A stretch of DNA of 64,000 nucleotides from Burkholderiales bacterium (GTDB taxonomy: Bacteria; Pseudomonadota; Gammaproteobacteria; Burkholderiales; Burkholderiaceae_C), in contig JACRAY010000007.1 in NCBI GenBank assembly GCA_016213325.1, forward strand, positions 62,001-126,000, written 5' to 3'. This document shows positions 34,791 to 43,080 of the stretch, piece after piece (position 1 is the first letter of the stretch; every line of letters begins with the position of its first letter). Position numbers and translations under genes: made by a program. The notes under the pieces are model-generated. The model was not told the origin of the DNA, did not search any database, and worked only from the letters and a program-made list of their open reading frames with translations.

Positions 34791-35116
34791 TCTGCCGTCA
34801 CCGCCCGGCAGGCCTGAGGGCTCACAGCGACGACGCCATACTTGGCCAGCACCTGGCCACGACCTTCCGCGGCGCACCGCGAATCGCAATCGTCGCGCCC
34901 GAAGCAGAAATCTCCTACAACAGCGAGCGGGCCTCAGGCCGTTCTCAAGCTACGGTGCGCGTGTTTTCCGATTTCCGTGAGGCTGAGAGCTGGGTGCGGC
35001 CCTGCTGAGCGCCTGAAGTCTTTCTGCTTCGGGTCAACGTTTCCATGCCGTTGCGCGTTACACGTGAGCGGCCCGTCCGGGCAGCGACCCATCGACTACC
35101 CGCGAAAACATCCCAC
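34791..35116. other. Intergenic region without a recognised gene
   Basis: About 326 bases between panC and the small exported protein. The open frames here are short and lack codon-usage or family support. No hairpin with a T-run follows panC. The promoter of the downstream gene must lie here but no clear -35/-10 pair stands out. Confidence 0.5.
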
Positions 35117-35422
35117 ATGATCAAGCTTCTTTCCGTCTTGGCCGCCACGCTGTTCGCGGCCTCCTCCTTCGCGGCGTCGCATGCGGGAGCGCCCATGCCC
35201 GCCTCGTCTGCCGCCAAAACCGAGATGAAGGCCGAAGCCAAGGCCGCCAAGAAGGCTGCCGCAGACCAGAAGAGCGCCGAGAAGGCAGCCGCCACCGCCA
35301 AGGCCGACAAGAAGACCACCGCCGCCGACGCGACGAAGACCAAGGCCATCACCGACGCTGATGCCAAGCAGCAAAAGGCCGAAGTCAAGGCCGACGCCAA
35401 GAAGCAGGAAGCGAAGAAGTAA
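35117..35422 (+). CDS. Small exported Lys/Ala-rich protein
   Basis: A 101-residue protein with a signal peptide (MIKLLSVLAATLFAASSFAASHA) and a mature part made almost only of Lys, Ala, Asp, Glu, Thr and Gln in an irregular repeat of about AKADKK/AEVKADAKK type. It is strongly helical, soluble and probably periplasmic, like the TolA-helix-like small proteins of Burkholderiales. No enzymatic function is suggested. Start chosen at the signal peptide; a strong hairpin follows the stop. Confidence 0.75.
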   Translation: MIKLLSVLAATLFAASSFAASHAGAPMPASSAAKTEMKAEAKAAKKAAADQKSAEKAAATAKADKKTTAADATKTKAITDADAKQQKAEVKADAKKQEAKK

Positions 35423-35440
35423 TCGTTCCCTGCGCTTCGA

Positions 35441-35470
35441 CGATGCCCGCTTCGGCGGGCATCGTGCTTT
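35441..35470 (+). terminator. Rho-independent terminator candidate
   Basis: CGATGCCCGC-TTCG-GCGGGCATCG gives a perfect 10-bp stem with a stable TTCG tetraloop (35441-35464), followed by TGCTTT. The T-tract is short, but position 19 bases after the stop of the exported protein fits a terminator. Confidence 0.75.
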
Positions 35471-35600
35471 CAGGGGCCGATGCGGCGCTACGCGTGCTGG
35501 CGGCGCGGTTCATCGCGTCGGCGGCTTCGCGGCTGTCCAGCAGCAATGACAGCATCAGCCCGCTGGCGCCGTCAGGCGGGTGGCCGCCGGAATCGGCAGG

Positions 35601-36719
35601 CTACCCCGCCGCTCCATCCAGCCGCGCCTTCGTCAGCACCGGCCAATACCTCGCCACGAACAGGCCGAACCCCGCTGCCCACAGCGCGGCCGACACCAGC
35701 ACCGCCTGCATCAACATGACCGGCGCAACCATCGGCAGCCCCACACGCACCACGCCGGCCAGCAACACCAGCGAATAGCAGGCCACGTCCCAGCGGTCAG
35801 CCTTCAACAGCCGCCCGGTGTGGCCTTTCGACGTGCGGGTCATCATGCCGGCCACCAGCGCTCCCAGCGCTCCCACCGTCAACGCATGCACGGCCGGCGA
35901 GCCCGAGACCCAGCCAGCCGCCGCCAGCGCACGCAGCGCAAGGTGCAGCGGGATCCAGACGTAGGCCGCGTGCAGCACCCACACCAGCGCGTTGGAACCC
36001 GTGCGCCAGGGCTTCCACAGCACGAAGCGCGCGAAGTGGGCGATGGCTGCGGCGGCCGCGATGACCACCAGCCACGGCGCCTGCAGTTGCAGCACGTCGG
36101 CAGCCAGCAGCGCCAGTACCGAACCCAGCGCCGCCTTCTCGACCCACGGCCTGCGTTCGGCCCCTGCCGCCGGCACGCCGCTGTTGGTGAACATCGGGAT
36201 CACGCGCCCGCCCATCACGGCCATGATGAACAGCACCACGTCCAGCCCCACCTGCACGCCTTCGACGCGGCCGAAGTGGACGGCGACCGTGGCCGCGCCC
36301 ATCAGACCCAGCAACGCAATGAAGAAGTAGTTGCGCCGGTTGCCGGAGCGGATGAACGGGAACGCCAGCGCTATCGCTGCGGCAATCGGGAACGCGGCGT
36401 TGACCACCGCGGACACCATCACCCACGGCGTCAGCACCAGCACACGCCCGGCCAGCCACAGTGCCAGCATAGCCGCGAGCTTGCCGCCGGTCGGCGTGGG
36501 CAGGCCCGACCAGTTGCGGCCCGCCGTGAACAGGAAGCCCACGATCACGGGCAACGCGAAGCCGAACAGCATCTCGTGCGCGTGCCACAGCGGGGACGGC
36601 AGGTAAGGCATGGGCAGCCGCCCCGTGAACTGCAAACCCCACAGGGCGATGGACAGTGCGGCATACGTGCCCGCTGCCAGGTAGAACGGCCGGAAGCCGA
36701 GTTGCCAGATGGCTTTCAT
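35601..36719 (-). CDS. nnrS: NnrS-family membrane protein
   Basis: A 372-residue polytopic protein with about twelve membrane segments. Conserved features are LGFRPFYLAAGTYAAL at the N-terminus, LWHAHEMLFGFALPVIVGFLFTAGRNW near residue 45, and FIMAVMGGRVIPMFTNSGVP near 170. NnrS proteins bind heme and copper and protect against nitrosative stress. It is the last gene of the nor operon and overlaps the upstream membrane-protein gene (ATGA). The product helps the cell survive NO made during denitrification. Confidence 0.92.
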   Translation of the reverse strand: MKAIWQLGFRPFYLAAGTYAALSIALWGLQFTGRLPMPYLPSPLWHAHEMLFGFALPVIVGFLFTAGRNWSGLPTPTGGKLAAMLALWLAGRVLVLTPWVMVSAVVNAAFPIAAAIALAFPFIRSGNRRNYFFIALLGLMGAATVAVHFGRVEGVQVGLDVVLFIMAVMGGRVIPMFTNSGVPAAGAERRPWVEKAALGSVLALLAADVLQLQAPWLVVIAAAAAIAHFARFVLWKPWRTGSNALVWVLHAAYVWIPLHLALRALAAAGWVSGSPAVHALTVGALGALVAGMMTRTSKGHTGRLLKADRWDVACYSLVLLAGVVRVGLPMVAPVMLMQAVLVSAALWAAGFGLFVARYWPVLTKARLDGAAG

Positions 36720-37705
36720 GGGTGACGCCTGCGAAATGCGATGGCCGAAGCCACCACGGTTGCGATGAAGAGGACGATGGCGAGCGCGTTGCCCACTGCA
36801 CCGGGCCCGCGTTCGGACAGGAACCGCACGGCCAGCGACGCGTGCAGCGCAGCCAGTGGAACATAGAACCAGCCGCCGAACAGCAGCTTGACGCGCGCCA
36901 CGGCCGGCAGGATCACGGGTGCATGGCCCATCATCATGCTGACGATGAAGCCCAGGCCCAGCGCGTGCAGCGCCAGGTCGCGGCTTGCCGCAACCCAGGC
37001 CACGCCCGCGATGGCCAGCCACGCATAACCACCCAGCAGGCAGATGGCCATGTAGCGCGTGAGTCCCTGCGCGAACACCGTTCTGCGCGCGATGTCGTAC
37101 GTGAAGAGCCAACCCGCCAACGCCACCAGCGCAATGCCGAACAGGACGCCGGACACCAGCGCGCCTGCGAGCAGCGCGGCGACGATCGAATACAGCAGCG
37201 CATGCGCGCCCGGGCGCCTGCGCATCAGCCGCGTCATCTCCAGCCGCTCGGCGGCGATGGTGATGACCAGAAACGAAAACCAGCAAGGCACCGCCAGCTG
37301 GCCCCAGCCCGCTGCCAACAGCCCATTGCCCACCAGCCATGCGAGGGCACTGGCCAGCAGCAGCACGGTGTGGTCGGCGCGTTGCCTTTGCACCAGCACC
37401 CAGTTGACGGCAGTGAACACAACGGACGACATGACCAGCAGGATGGCGCCGACGTGGGACAACCCCGCGAGCAAGGCCAGTCCGCCTGCAGCGGAACAAG
37501 CAGGCGCCGCCCACGCCCAGCGCAGCTTCAATGCCACTGCACGCTCGATGGCGATCACCGATCCCATGAACGCACCGATCATCAGCGCGCCATGCCACAC
37601 CGCGGCTTGTCCCAGCCAGTCGGCATTGCCTGCGCTCACGCCCACGCGCGCCAGCCCGCCCAGCACGCCGGCCACCAGCGCCAGGGCGATGAAGGGGAAG
37701 ATCAC
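36716..37705 (-). CDS. Membrane protein associated with NnrS
   Basis: A 329-residue protein with about ten hydrophobic segments, often encoded beside nnrS; no characterised homologue is known to me. Conserved-looking segments are WHGALMIGAFMGSVIAIERAVAL near residue 37 and HALGLGFIVSMMMGHAPVILPAVARVKL near 230, where histidines in membrane segments could bind metal or heme. GTG 37705 overlaps the DUF59 stop (GTGA) and is preferred; an ATG at 37753 would overlap that gene by 52 bases. Confidence 0.8.
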   Translation of the reverse strand: MIFPFIALALVAGVLGGLARVGVSAGNADWLGQAAVWHGALMIGAFMGSVIAIERAVALKLRWAWAAPACSAAGGLALLAGLSHVGAILLVMSSVVFTAVNWVLVQRQRADHTVLLLASALAWLVGNGLLAAGWGQLAVPCWFSFLVITIAAERLEMTRLMRRRPGAHALLYSIVAALLAGALVSGVLFGIALVALAGWLFTYDIARRTVFAQGLTRYMAICLLGGYAWLAIAGVAWVAASRDLALHALGLGFIVSMMMGHAPVILPAVARVKLLFGGWFYVPLAALHASLAVRFLSERGPGAVGNALAIVLFIATVVASAIAFRRRHP

Positions 37706-38037
37706 CACCCCATGAAGCGGCGCGCGCGTTCGCTCAGCCGTTCGGGCGACCATGGCGGCTCCCAGACCAGTTCGGCCTGTGTGTGGTAACGCGGGCCGAC
37801 GGCAGCATCCACCTGGAAGCCGATGTCCTCGAGGATCACGTCGGCCACCGGGCAGGCGGCCGACGTCATGGTGACTTCGACGTGAACCGTGTCGCCGCGC
37901 ACGGCCACGCCGTACACCAGTCCCACGTCGACGATGTTGATGGAGATTTCCGGGTCGACCACGCCTTTCAGCGCCTCGAGGATAGTCCCGGCCAGTTCTT
38001 CCGGGCCTTCGTAGGTGTAGCGCTGCTCTTCGGTCAT
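37702..38037 (-). CDS. Metal-sulfur cluster assembly factor (DUF59/MIP18)
   Basis: A 111-residue DUF59 protein. ILEALKGVVDPEISINIVDVGLVYGVAV near residue 18 and EVTMTSAACPVADVILEDI with the conserved Cys near 62 are the family signatures. Such proteins (SufT/PaaD-like) help load or repair Fe-S clusters, which makes sense beside NsrR, an NO-damaged Fe-S protein, and in an NO-stress operon. It overlaps NsrR by four bases (ATGA). Confidence 0.88.
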   Translation of the reverse strand: MTEEQRYTYEGPEELAGTILEALKGVVDPEISINIVDVGLVYGVAVRGDTVHVEVTMTSAACPVADVILEDIGFQVDAAVGPRYHTQAELVWEPPWSPERLSERARRFMGW

Positions 38038-38474
38038 GCGCGCCTCTGCAGGAACATCACGGTTGCCAGCTCCTCACGGTTGGCCACGATGTCGGCCAGC
38101 GTGTAGCGGTCCAGCACCGCGTGGAACGCGTTGACCGCCTCGGACAGCACGCCTGCCAGCTGGCAGCAGGGCGAAATGGTGCAATTGCCGCCGGTCTTGC
38201 CGAAACACTCGACGATGGGGCCGCCTTCGGTCTGGCGCACCACGTCGCCGATGCGGATGCCGGCAGGCGCCATCGCCAGTTCCAGCCCGCCACCGCGCCC
38301 GCGCACGTTGGCCAGCCAGCCGTTCTTGCCGAGGAAGTGCACCACCTTCGTCAGGTGGTGCTCCGAGACGCCGAACGAGCCGGCGATCTCGGCGATGGTC
38401 GACCGCCGCCCAGGCTGCGCGCCCAGGTACATCAGGACGCGCAGGCTGTAGTCGGTGAAGGTCGTGAGGTTCAT
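38034..38474 (-). CDS. nsrR: Rrf2-family NO-sensing repressor NsrR
   Basis: A 146-residue NsrR. The winged helix covers residues 2-70 (LTTFTDYSLRVLMYLG, VSEHHLTKVVHFLGKNGWLANVRGRGGGLELA). Cys90, Cys98 and Cys103/104 in the VECFGKTGGNCTISPCC segment should hold the NO-sensitive [4Fe-4S] or [2Fe-2S] cluster. In holo form NsrR represses; NO destroys the cluster and derepresses. ATG 38474 lies one base after the norB stop, so the repressor is encoded in the operon it controls, with a matching operator at 41069-41089. Confidence 0.92.
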   Translation of the reverse strand: MNLTTFTDYSLRVLMYLGAQPGRRSTIAEIAGSFGVSEHHLTKVVHFLGKNGWLANVRGRGGGLELAMAPAGIRIGDVVRQTEGGPIVECFGKTGGNCTISPCCQLAGVLSEAVNAFHAVLDRYTLADIVANREELATVMFLQRRA

Positions 38475-38475
38475 C

Positions 38476-40746
38476 TCACTTGGCCGGGATGGCACCGGTG
38501 AGGTCGGCGGTCTGCGGCTTCTCGCTGCGCAGCAGCTTCAGCGCATACACCGCCAACAACACCGCACCCACCGAGAACACCACATCGCCCGGCACGCGCA
38601 GCCACACCAGTGCTTCCATCACGCCCGAGTGCACCACTTCCGGCGAGCGGGCGTACCACAGGCCTTGCGAGATGCTGGCCCAGGCCTGGTAGATGCCCGC
38701 GGGCAGCAGCGACAGGAAGACCATCATGGCCAGGCCGATGTTCAGGCCCCAGAAGGCGGGCTTGAGCAGGCCGTCGGCATGCAGGGCGCGCGCATACAGG
38801 CCGCGCAGGCAGAACAGCATGAGGCCGATGCCGAGCATGCCGTACACACCGAACAGGGCGGCGTGGCCGTGGGCCGGCGTCATGTTGAGGCCCTGCACGT
38901 AGTACAGCGCGGCGGGCGGGTTGATCGCGAAGCCGAGCAGGCCGGCGCCGACAGTGTTCCAGAAGCCGACGGCGACAAAGCACAGCGTGGGCCACTTGTA
39001 GGTTTCGAGCCAGACTATGCCCTGGCTGCGGCGCCACGTCTGCAGCGCTTCCATGCCGATCAGCGTGAGCGGCACCACCTCGAGCGCGGAGAACACGGCG
39101 CCCACGGCGATCACCGAAGTCGGCGTGCCCGTCCAGTACAGGTGGTGCAGCGTGCCCAGGATACCGCCGAACAGGAAGACGATGGTTTCCGCGACGATGG
39201 CCCGGTTGGCGCTGGCCGCACGCACGAGGCCCAGCTTGGTGAAGATCAGCGCGATGACGGCGGTGGCGAACACCTCGAAGAAGCCTTCCACCCACAGGTG
39301 CACCAGCCACCACCTCCAGTACTCCACCATCGAGTAGTGCGTGCGCTGGCCCCAGGTGAGCGACGACGCGTAGAACCCGCCGATGCACACGGCCGACAGG
39401 AACACCATGGCGATCAGGCCACGCGTTTCCGACGGGCGCTTCAGCGCGGGCCACAGGGCGCGGCCCAGCAGGAAGGCCCAGAACAGCAGGCCCACGAACA
39501 GCAGGATCTGCCACACGCGGCCCATGCTGGTGAATTCCAGGCCCTGGTTGCCCACCCAGAAGCTGAAGTCGGTGCCGCTCTTCGCCAGCGTGCCGAGCCA
39601 TGCCGTGGCGGTGGAACCGACGACGATCAGGATCAGCGCCCAGAACAGCACGTCCACGCCCAGCTTCTGCAGCTTGGGCTCCTTGCCGCCCAGCAGCGGC
39701 GCGATGTACAGGCCGGTGGCGAGCCACGCGGTCGCAATCCAGAAGATGCCCACCTGTGTGTGCACCGTGCGGCTCACCACGTAGGGCAGCACTTCGGCCA
39801 GCGGGATGCCGAAGAAAGCCTGCCCTTCCACGGCGTAGTGCGCGGTGATCGCTCCCATGCCGATCTGCAGCAGCATCAGGCCGATGACGGCAAAGAAGTA
39901 CTTGCGCGTGGCCTTCATCGAAGGCGTGGCCTTCGCACCGCCCAGCGGGTCGGTCGACGGCGGAACCGCATCGCCTTCGTGCTTGCCCATGCCGTGCAGC
40001 CACAGCATGGCGGCAATGCCGGCCAGCAGCAGCACCACGCTGACCATCGACCACATGGCGGCCGTGTCGGTCAGGGTGTTGCCCACCAGCGGCTCGTGCG
40101 GCCAGTTGCTGGTATAGCTGAGGTTCTCTTCGCCGGGACGGTCGGTGGACGCGGCCCATGAAGTCCAGAAGAAGAACGCGGCAATCGCCTCGCGGTCGGC
40201 CTTCGCGGTCACGGTGCCGTCGACCATCGCATACTGGTCACGCAGCTTCGCCAGCGCCGGGTCGGTGCCGAACACGCCCTGGTAATGCTGGCTCACCGTG
40301 CGGATCGCCTCGGCGCGTTCCGGCGACACGGTGACGGTACCGGAGGCCGCGTCGTACGTGTTGCGGCGCATCTCTTCCTTCAGCACCGCGGCGACCGCGC
40401 CGCGCTCGGCGGCGGTGAGCTGCGAGGCTTCCTTCTGGTACGCCTGGGCGCGGATCGCCTTCAGCGCCACCGCTTCGCGGTGCAGCCAGTCGGCCGACCA
40501 GTCGGGCGCCACGTAGGCGCCGTGGCCCCACACGCTGCCCTGCTGCTGGCCGCCGCTGGCCAGCCACACCTGCTGGCCGCGCTGCACCTGTTCGCCGGTG
40601 AAGAGGACTTCACCCTGCGTGGTGACGACCGACTTGGGGATGGGCGGGGCCGTCACGTAGATCTGCCAGCCCAGGTAGCCGAGGGCGCCGAACGACAGCA
40701 CGAAGATCAGTGCCAGCCAGCGCCAGAGGAGTTGGGTGTTTTTCAT
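38476..40746 (-). CDS. norB: Quinol-dependent nitric-oxide reductase, single-subunit (qNor)
   Basis: A 756-residue qNor. The N-terminal membrane helix (WRWLALIFVLSFGALGYLGWQIY) leads to the NorC-like periplasmic domain without a CxxCH heme motif (QVWLASGGQQQGSVWGHGAYVAPDW), which separates qNor from cNor. About twelve catalytic helices follow, with the HLWVEGFFEVFATAVIALIF segment that carries active-site glutamates and heme-ligand histidines. It reduces NO to N2O with electrons from quinol. Length is typical. It begins ten bases after the DUF2249 gene. Confidence 0.95.
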   Translation of the reverse strand: MKNTQLLWRWLALIFVLSFGALGYLGWQIYVTAPPIPKSVVTTQGEVLFTGEQVQRGQQVWLASGGQQQGSVWGHGAYVAPDWSADWLHREAVALKAIRAQAYQKEASQLTAAERGAVAAVLKEEMRRNTYDAASGTVTVSPERAEAIRTVSQHYQGVFGTDPALAKLRDQYAMVDGTVTAKADREAIAAFFFWTSWAASTDRPGEENLSYTSNWPHEPLVGNTLTDTAAMWSMVSVVLLLAGIAAMLWLHGMGKHEGDAVPPSTDPLGGAKATPSMKATRKYFFAVIGLMLLQIGMGAITAHYAVEGQAFFGIPLAEVLPYVVSRTVHTQVGIFWIATAWLATGLYIAPLLGGKEPKLQKLGVDVLFWALILIVVGSTATAWLGTLAKSGTDFSFWVGNQGLEFTSMGRVWQILLFVGLLFWAFLLGRALWPALKRPSETRGLIAMVFLSAVCIGGFYASSLTWGQRTHYSMVEYWRWWLVHLWVEGFFEVFATAVIALIFTKLGLVRAASANRAIVAETIVFLFGGILGTLHHLYWTGTPTSVIAVGAVFSALEVVPLTLIGMEALQTWRRSQGIVWLETYKWPTLCFVAVGFWNTVGAGLLGFAINPPAALYYVQGLNMTPAHGHAALFGVYGMLGIGLMLFCLRGLYARALHADGLLKPAFWGLNIGLAMMVFLSLLPAGIYQAWASISQGLWYARSPEVVHSGVMEALVWLRVPGDVVFSVGAVLLAVYALKLLRSEKPQTADLTGAIPAK

Positions 40747-40756
40747 GCCGGGCTCC

Positions 40757-41053
40757 TCAGGCACCGCCGCAGCCGCCGCCGCAGCAGCTGGAGCCTTGCG
40801 CGGGCGCGCCGGCCTTCACGCGCGAGATCGCGACCCGGAAGGTCTCGGGACCGCGCTCCAGGTAGTCCCAGGCGAACTGCCCTTCGAGCTGGTCCGCGAA
40901 CTGGAAGTACAGGGGGCGGGGGTCGTGGCTGTTGACCAGCTCCATCGCCTGGCCCACGCCAAGCTTCGCAAAGGTGGCGAAGATCGTGGCGTGGCGGGTT
41001 TGCGGCGGGATCGCCTGCGCGTCGAGCCGGACGACTGTTTCGAAGGTACTCAT
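40757..41053 (-). CDS. DUF2249-domain protein, Cys-rich C-terminus
   Basis: A 98-residue protein. The DUF2249 motif ELVNSHDPRPLYFQF near residue 40 is clear, and the C-terminus ends SSCCGGGCGGA, which could bind a metal. DUF2249 proteins are regular neighbours of NO reductases and hemerythrins and are thought to act in NO or redox metabolism. It is the first gene after the FNR-type and NsrR sites, so it is the first gene of the nor operon. Confidence 0.88.
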   Translation of the reverse strand: MSTFETVVRLDAQAIPPQTRHATIFATFAKLGVGQAMELVNSHDPRPLYFQFADQLEGQFAWDYLERGPETFRVAISRVKAGAPAQGSSCCGGGCGGA

Positions 41054-41068
41054 GGGCCTCTTCCTTTA

Positions 41069-41089
41069 AGGTGCATTTCCGATGCACCT
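41069..41089. promoter_or_regulatory. NsrR operator of the nor operon
   Basis: AGGTGCAT-TTCCG-ATGCACCT is a perfect 8-bp inverted repeat with a 5-bp centre. This is the geometry of the NsrR consensus (AGATGCAT-N5-ATGCATCT). It overlaps the predicted transcription start of the DUF2249-norB-nsrR operon, the position expected of a repressor. Derepression would follow NO damage to the NsrR cluster. Confidence 0.78.
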
Positions 41090-41117
41090 ATTCTGGAAAG
41101 GGTCGGCGAGTGGGGTT

Positions 41118-41131
41118 TTGACTCAGGTCAA
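41118..41131. promoter_or_regulatory. FNR/Dnr-type site of the nor operon
   Basis: TTGAC-TCAG-GTCAA is a perfect inverted repeat of the FNR/Dnr class (TTGAT-N4-ATCAA consensus). Its centre is 32 bases from the centre of CAGAAT (minus strand, 41095-41090), which fits a class II activator at about -41.5. It predicts anaerobic or NO-dependent activation of norB. Confidence 0.78.
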
Positions 41132-41138
41132 GTAAGTC

Positions 41139-41612
41139 CTATGCCGTGGCGTACGCCATCGCCAGTTCGGCGTCGGCGTCGGCATCCAGCAGGTCGTTCA
41201 GCAGCGGCAGCACCGCCATGGTCTCTTTCTGGATGTGCGAGACCTGCCGCTCCACCATCTCCAGCGTGCCCTGCCTGAGCTGGTCCCAGCCGTCGGCATC
41301 CAGTTCGGCCGCCCTGCGCACCAGCGGCAGCAGCTCCAGCGCCAGTTCACGGATGTCGTCGTGCTCCTGCCGCATCAGCGCGGCGACGGGGCTGTCGCCC
41401 GATTCGTCGAGGCGGGGGAACACATGCTCTTCCTCGAAGCCGAAGTGGCGCTCGATGTCGTGCGAGATCGCATGCGCAAACTCGTTCAGCAAGGGGCCGA
41501 GCTTGCCGTCGTTGCGCGTAGCGCGGGCCAGCGCCTGTTCCACGCGGTCCAGCAATGCCAGGTGGATGCGGTGTTCGTCGTCGAGGAGGCGGCCGGTCTG
41601 GGTGTCGATCAT
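41139..41612 (-). CDS. Hemerythrin-domain protein
   Basis: A 157-residue four-helix hemerythrin. Iron-ligand histidines and glutamates occur as DDEHRIHLALLDRVEQ near residue 11, HDIERHFGFEEEHVFPRL near 50, RQEHDDIRELALEL near 80 and VSHIQKETMAVLPLLNDLL near 130. Diiron members sense or carry O2 or NO, or repair Fe-S clusters (RIC/YtfE-like). It is the last gene of the long array; ATG 41612 overlaps the upstream membrane-protein stop. Confidence 0.9.
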   Translation of the reverse strand: MIDTQTGRLLDDEHRIHLALLDRVEQALARATRNDGKLGPLLNEFAHAISHDIERHFGFEEEHVFPRLDESGDSPVAALMRQEHDDIRELALELLPLVRRAAELDADGWDQLRQGTLEMVERQVSHIQKETMAVLPLLNDLLDADADAELAMAYATA

Positions 41613-42829
41613 GGGGCAATCTTTCTGAGGAGGTGCACGTAGAAGGCGGCGAATGCCGCCGCGCCCGCCACGCCGATGGCGGCCGCCAGCGCCGCCGCGA
41701 CGGCGTTGCCGAAGGCAAGCGCGAGCAGCAGCCCGGCCAGGGCGAGCAGGTGGCAGGCGAAGTGCACGCGCAGCGAGGGTTCGTGCGACAGCGAGGAAGG
41801 CGTGGGCGCGCGGCGCTTGCCGGGCGGCGCATGCATGGAGCCCAGGAAAGGCAGGATGCGCTGGAGCATGCCGAACAGCGTTCCCAGCAGCCAGCCGCCG
41901 ACCAGCAGCACACCGAACACCGGTGCGGGCAAGTCCAGGGCCGATGCGAGCAGGCAGGCAGCCAGCGAAGCCCAGCCGGTCTTCACCAGCAGCATCGAGC
42001 GGCCCAGTCCCTTGCGCATGCCCGTGCGCAGCGCCTCGGCCATCAGGTAGACATGGATGCCGAATGCAACGGCGGCAGATGCAACTGCCGGCAGCACCAG
42101 CCCGAAGGCTGCCAGCACCAGGGCCGCGACCGCCAGCACGCCCGAAGCCTTCTGCAGCTTCGGCGACGGTTCGTTGGCCAGTGCGAACATCGGCACCAGC
42201 ACGTACGAGAGCCCCAGCACCAGCAGGCCCATGAAGCCGAACGGCCCGGCCACCAAGTGCAGCGACAACAGCCCGCCGCGGTCGGCGAGCGGCAGGCCCG
42301 CCCACATCGATACCAAGGCGAGCGCCGTCGCCAGCAACACGCCGAGGCAAACAAGGCTTGCCCAGGCATGCAGCCGCAGCCCCGGCATTCCGTGTGCGCC
42401 GGCCAGGTGGCGCAACATCAGCACGGCCCATGCAGCCAGCGGCACCACCACGGAAACCGCGCCCACCGCCAGCAGCGACGGTTGCGCCAAGCCCATGCCC
42501 AGCGCCAGCACGGCCACGCCGGGCGTATAGGTCCACCAGATCCACGACAGCCAGCGCGGCCCCATCGCCGGCTGGCGCGTGGCCACCGGCATGAGTTGCG
42601 CGCCCGCGCCCATCGCCGTCATGGCCAGCACGCCCAGCGTGAAGAGGTGCAGCGCCGCCAGCGGCCAGCCGAGGCCGCCGCGAAACTCGATCCATTGCGG
42701 CGCGGACGCGAGCAGCGCCAGCCACCCCAGCACGTGGAACACGATCGCCGCGCCGAAGAATCGCAAGGGGATGGCCGCGGGCAGCAGCCGCGTGTTGGCC
42801 CCGCCCAGGAAAGCGGCGGCGCTGGTCAT
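41609..42829 (-). CDS. Polytopic membrane protein, NnrS/heme-copper-like
   Basis: A 406-residue protein with about twelve hydrophobic segments. LAALHLFTLGVLAMTAMGAGAQLMPVATR near residue 50, the LRLHAWASLVCLGVLLATAL segment near 150 and HLVAGPFGFMGLLVLGLSYVLVPMFALA near 190 place histidines inside membrane helices, as in NnrS and in heme-copper oxidase-like proteins. I cannot assign an exact family. With DUF2249 and hemerythrin on either side, a role in NO or redox stress is likely. It overlaps both neighbours by four bases. Confidence 0.78.
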   Translation of the reverse strand: MTSAAAFLGGANTRLLPAAIPLRFFGAAIVFHVLGWLALLASAPQWIEFRGGLGWPLAALHLFTLGVLAMTAMGAGAQLMPVATRQPAMGPRWLSWIWWTYTPGVAVLALGMGLAQPSLLAVGAVSVVVPLAAWAVLMLRHLAGAHGMPGLRLHAWASLVCLGVLLATALALVSMWAGLPLADRGGLLSLHLVAGPFGFMGLLVLGLSYVLVPMFALANEPSPKLQKASGVLAVAALVLAAFGLVLPAVASAAVAFGIHVYLMAEALRTGMRKGLGRSMLLVKTGWASLAACLLASALDLPAPVFGVLLVGGWLLGTLFGMLQRILPFLGSMHAPPGKRRAPTPSSLSHEPSLRVHFACHLLALAGLLLALAFGNAVAAALAAAIGVAGAAAFAAFYVHLLRKIAP

Positions 42830-43080
42830 GGCGCCACCGGGCGCAGCAGCAGGCGCACCTCGCCGGCCGGCGCGGCTATGCGGTCGGCCTGCCAGCCGGC
42901 CTGCGCGAGCTCGGGGTACAGCAGCACCGGGTCGCGGTCGTGGTGCACCACCAGGTCCTGCGCCGGAACGAGCGAAAGCACGCGCCGCATGATGGCCACC
43001 AGCGGCTGGGGCGGCGGCAGGCCGCGCACGTCGATGTGCGCCACGCCGTCTTCCACCCACTCGCGCGCGGCCTGCGTCAT
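42826..43080 (-). CDS. DUF2249-domain protein, short
   Basis: An 84-residue protein with a DUF2249-like core (VLSLVPAQDLVVHHDRDPVLLYPELAQAGW); the motif HDRDPVLLYPEL matches the HDPRPLYFQF region of the other DUF2249 protein at 40757-41053. No Cys-rich tail. It overlaps the membrane-protein start and the truncated AMP-binding gene by four bases each, so the string is translationally coupled. Confidence 0.78.
   Translation of the reverse strand: MTQAAREWVEDGVAHIDVRGLPPPQPLVAIMRRVLSLVPAQDLVVHHDRDPVLLYPELAQAGWQADRIAAPAGEVRLLLRPVAP

Noticed and set aside
34842..35120. Short plus-strand frame between panC and the exported protein
   Set aside because: No ribosome site, no family, and codon use unlike the neighbours.
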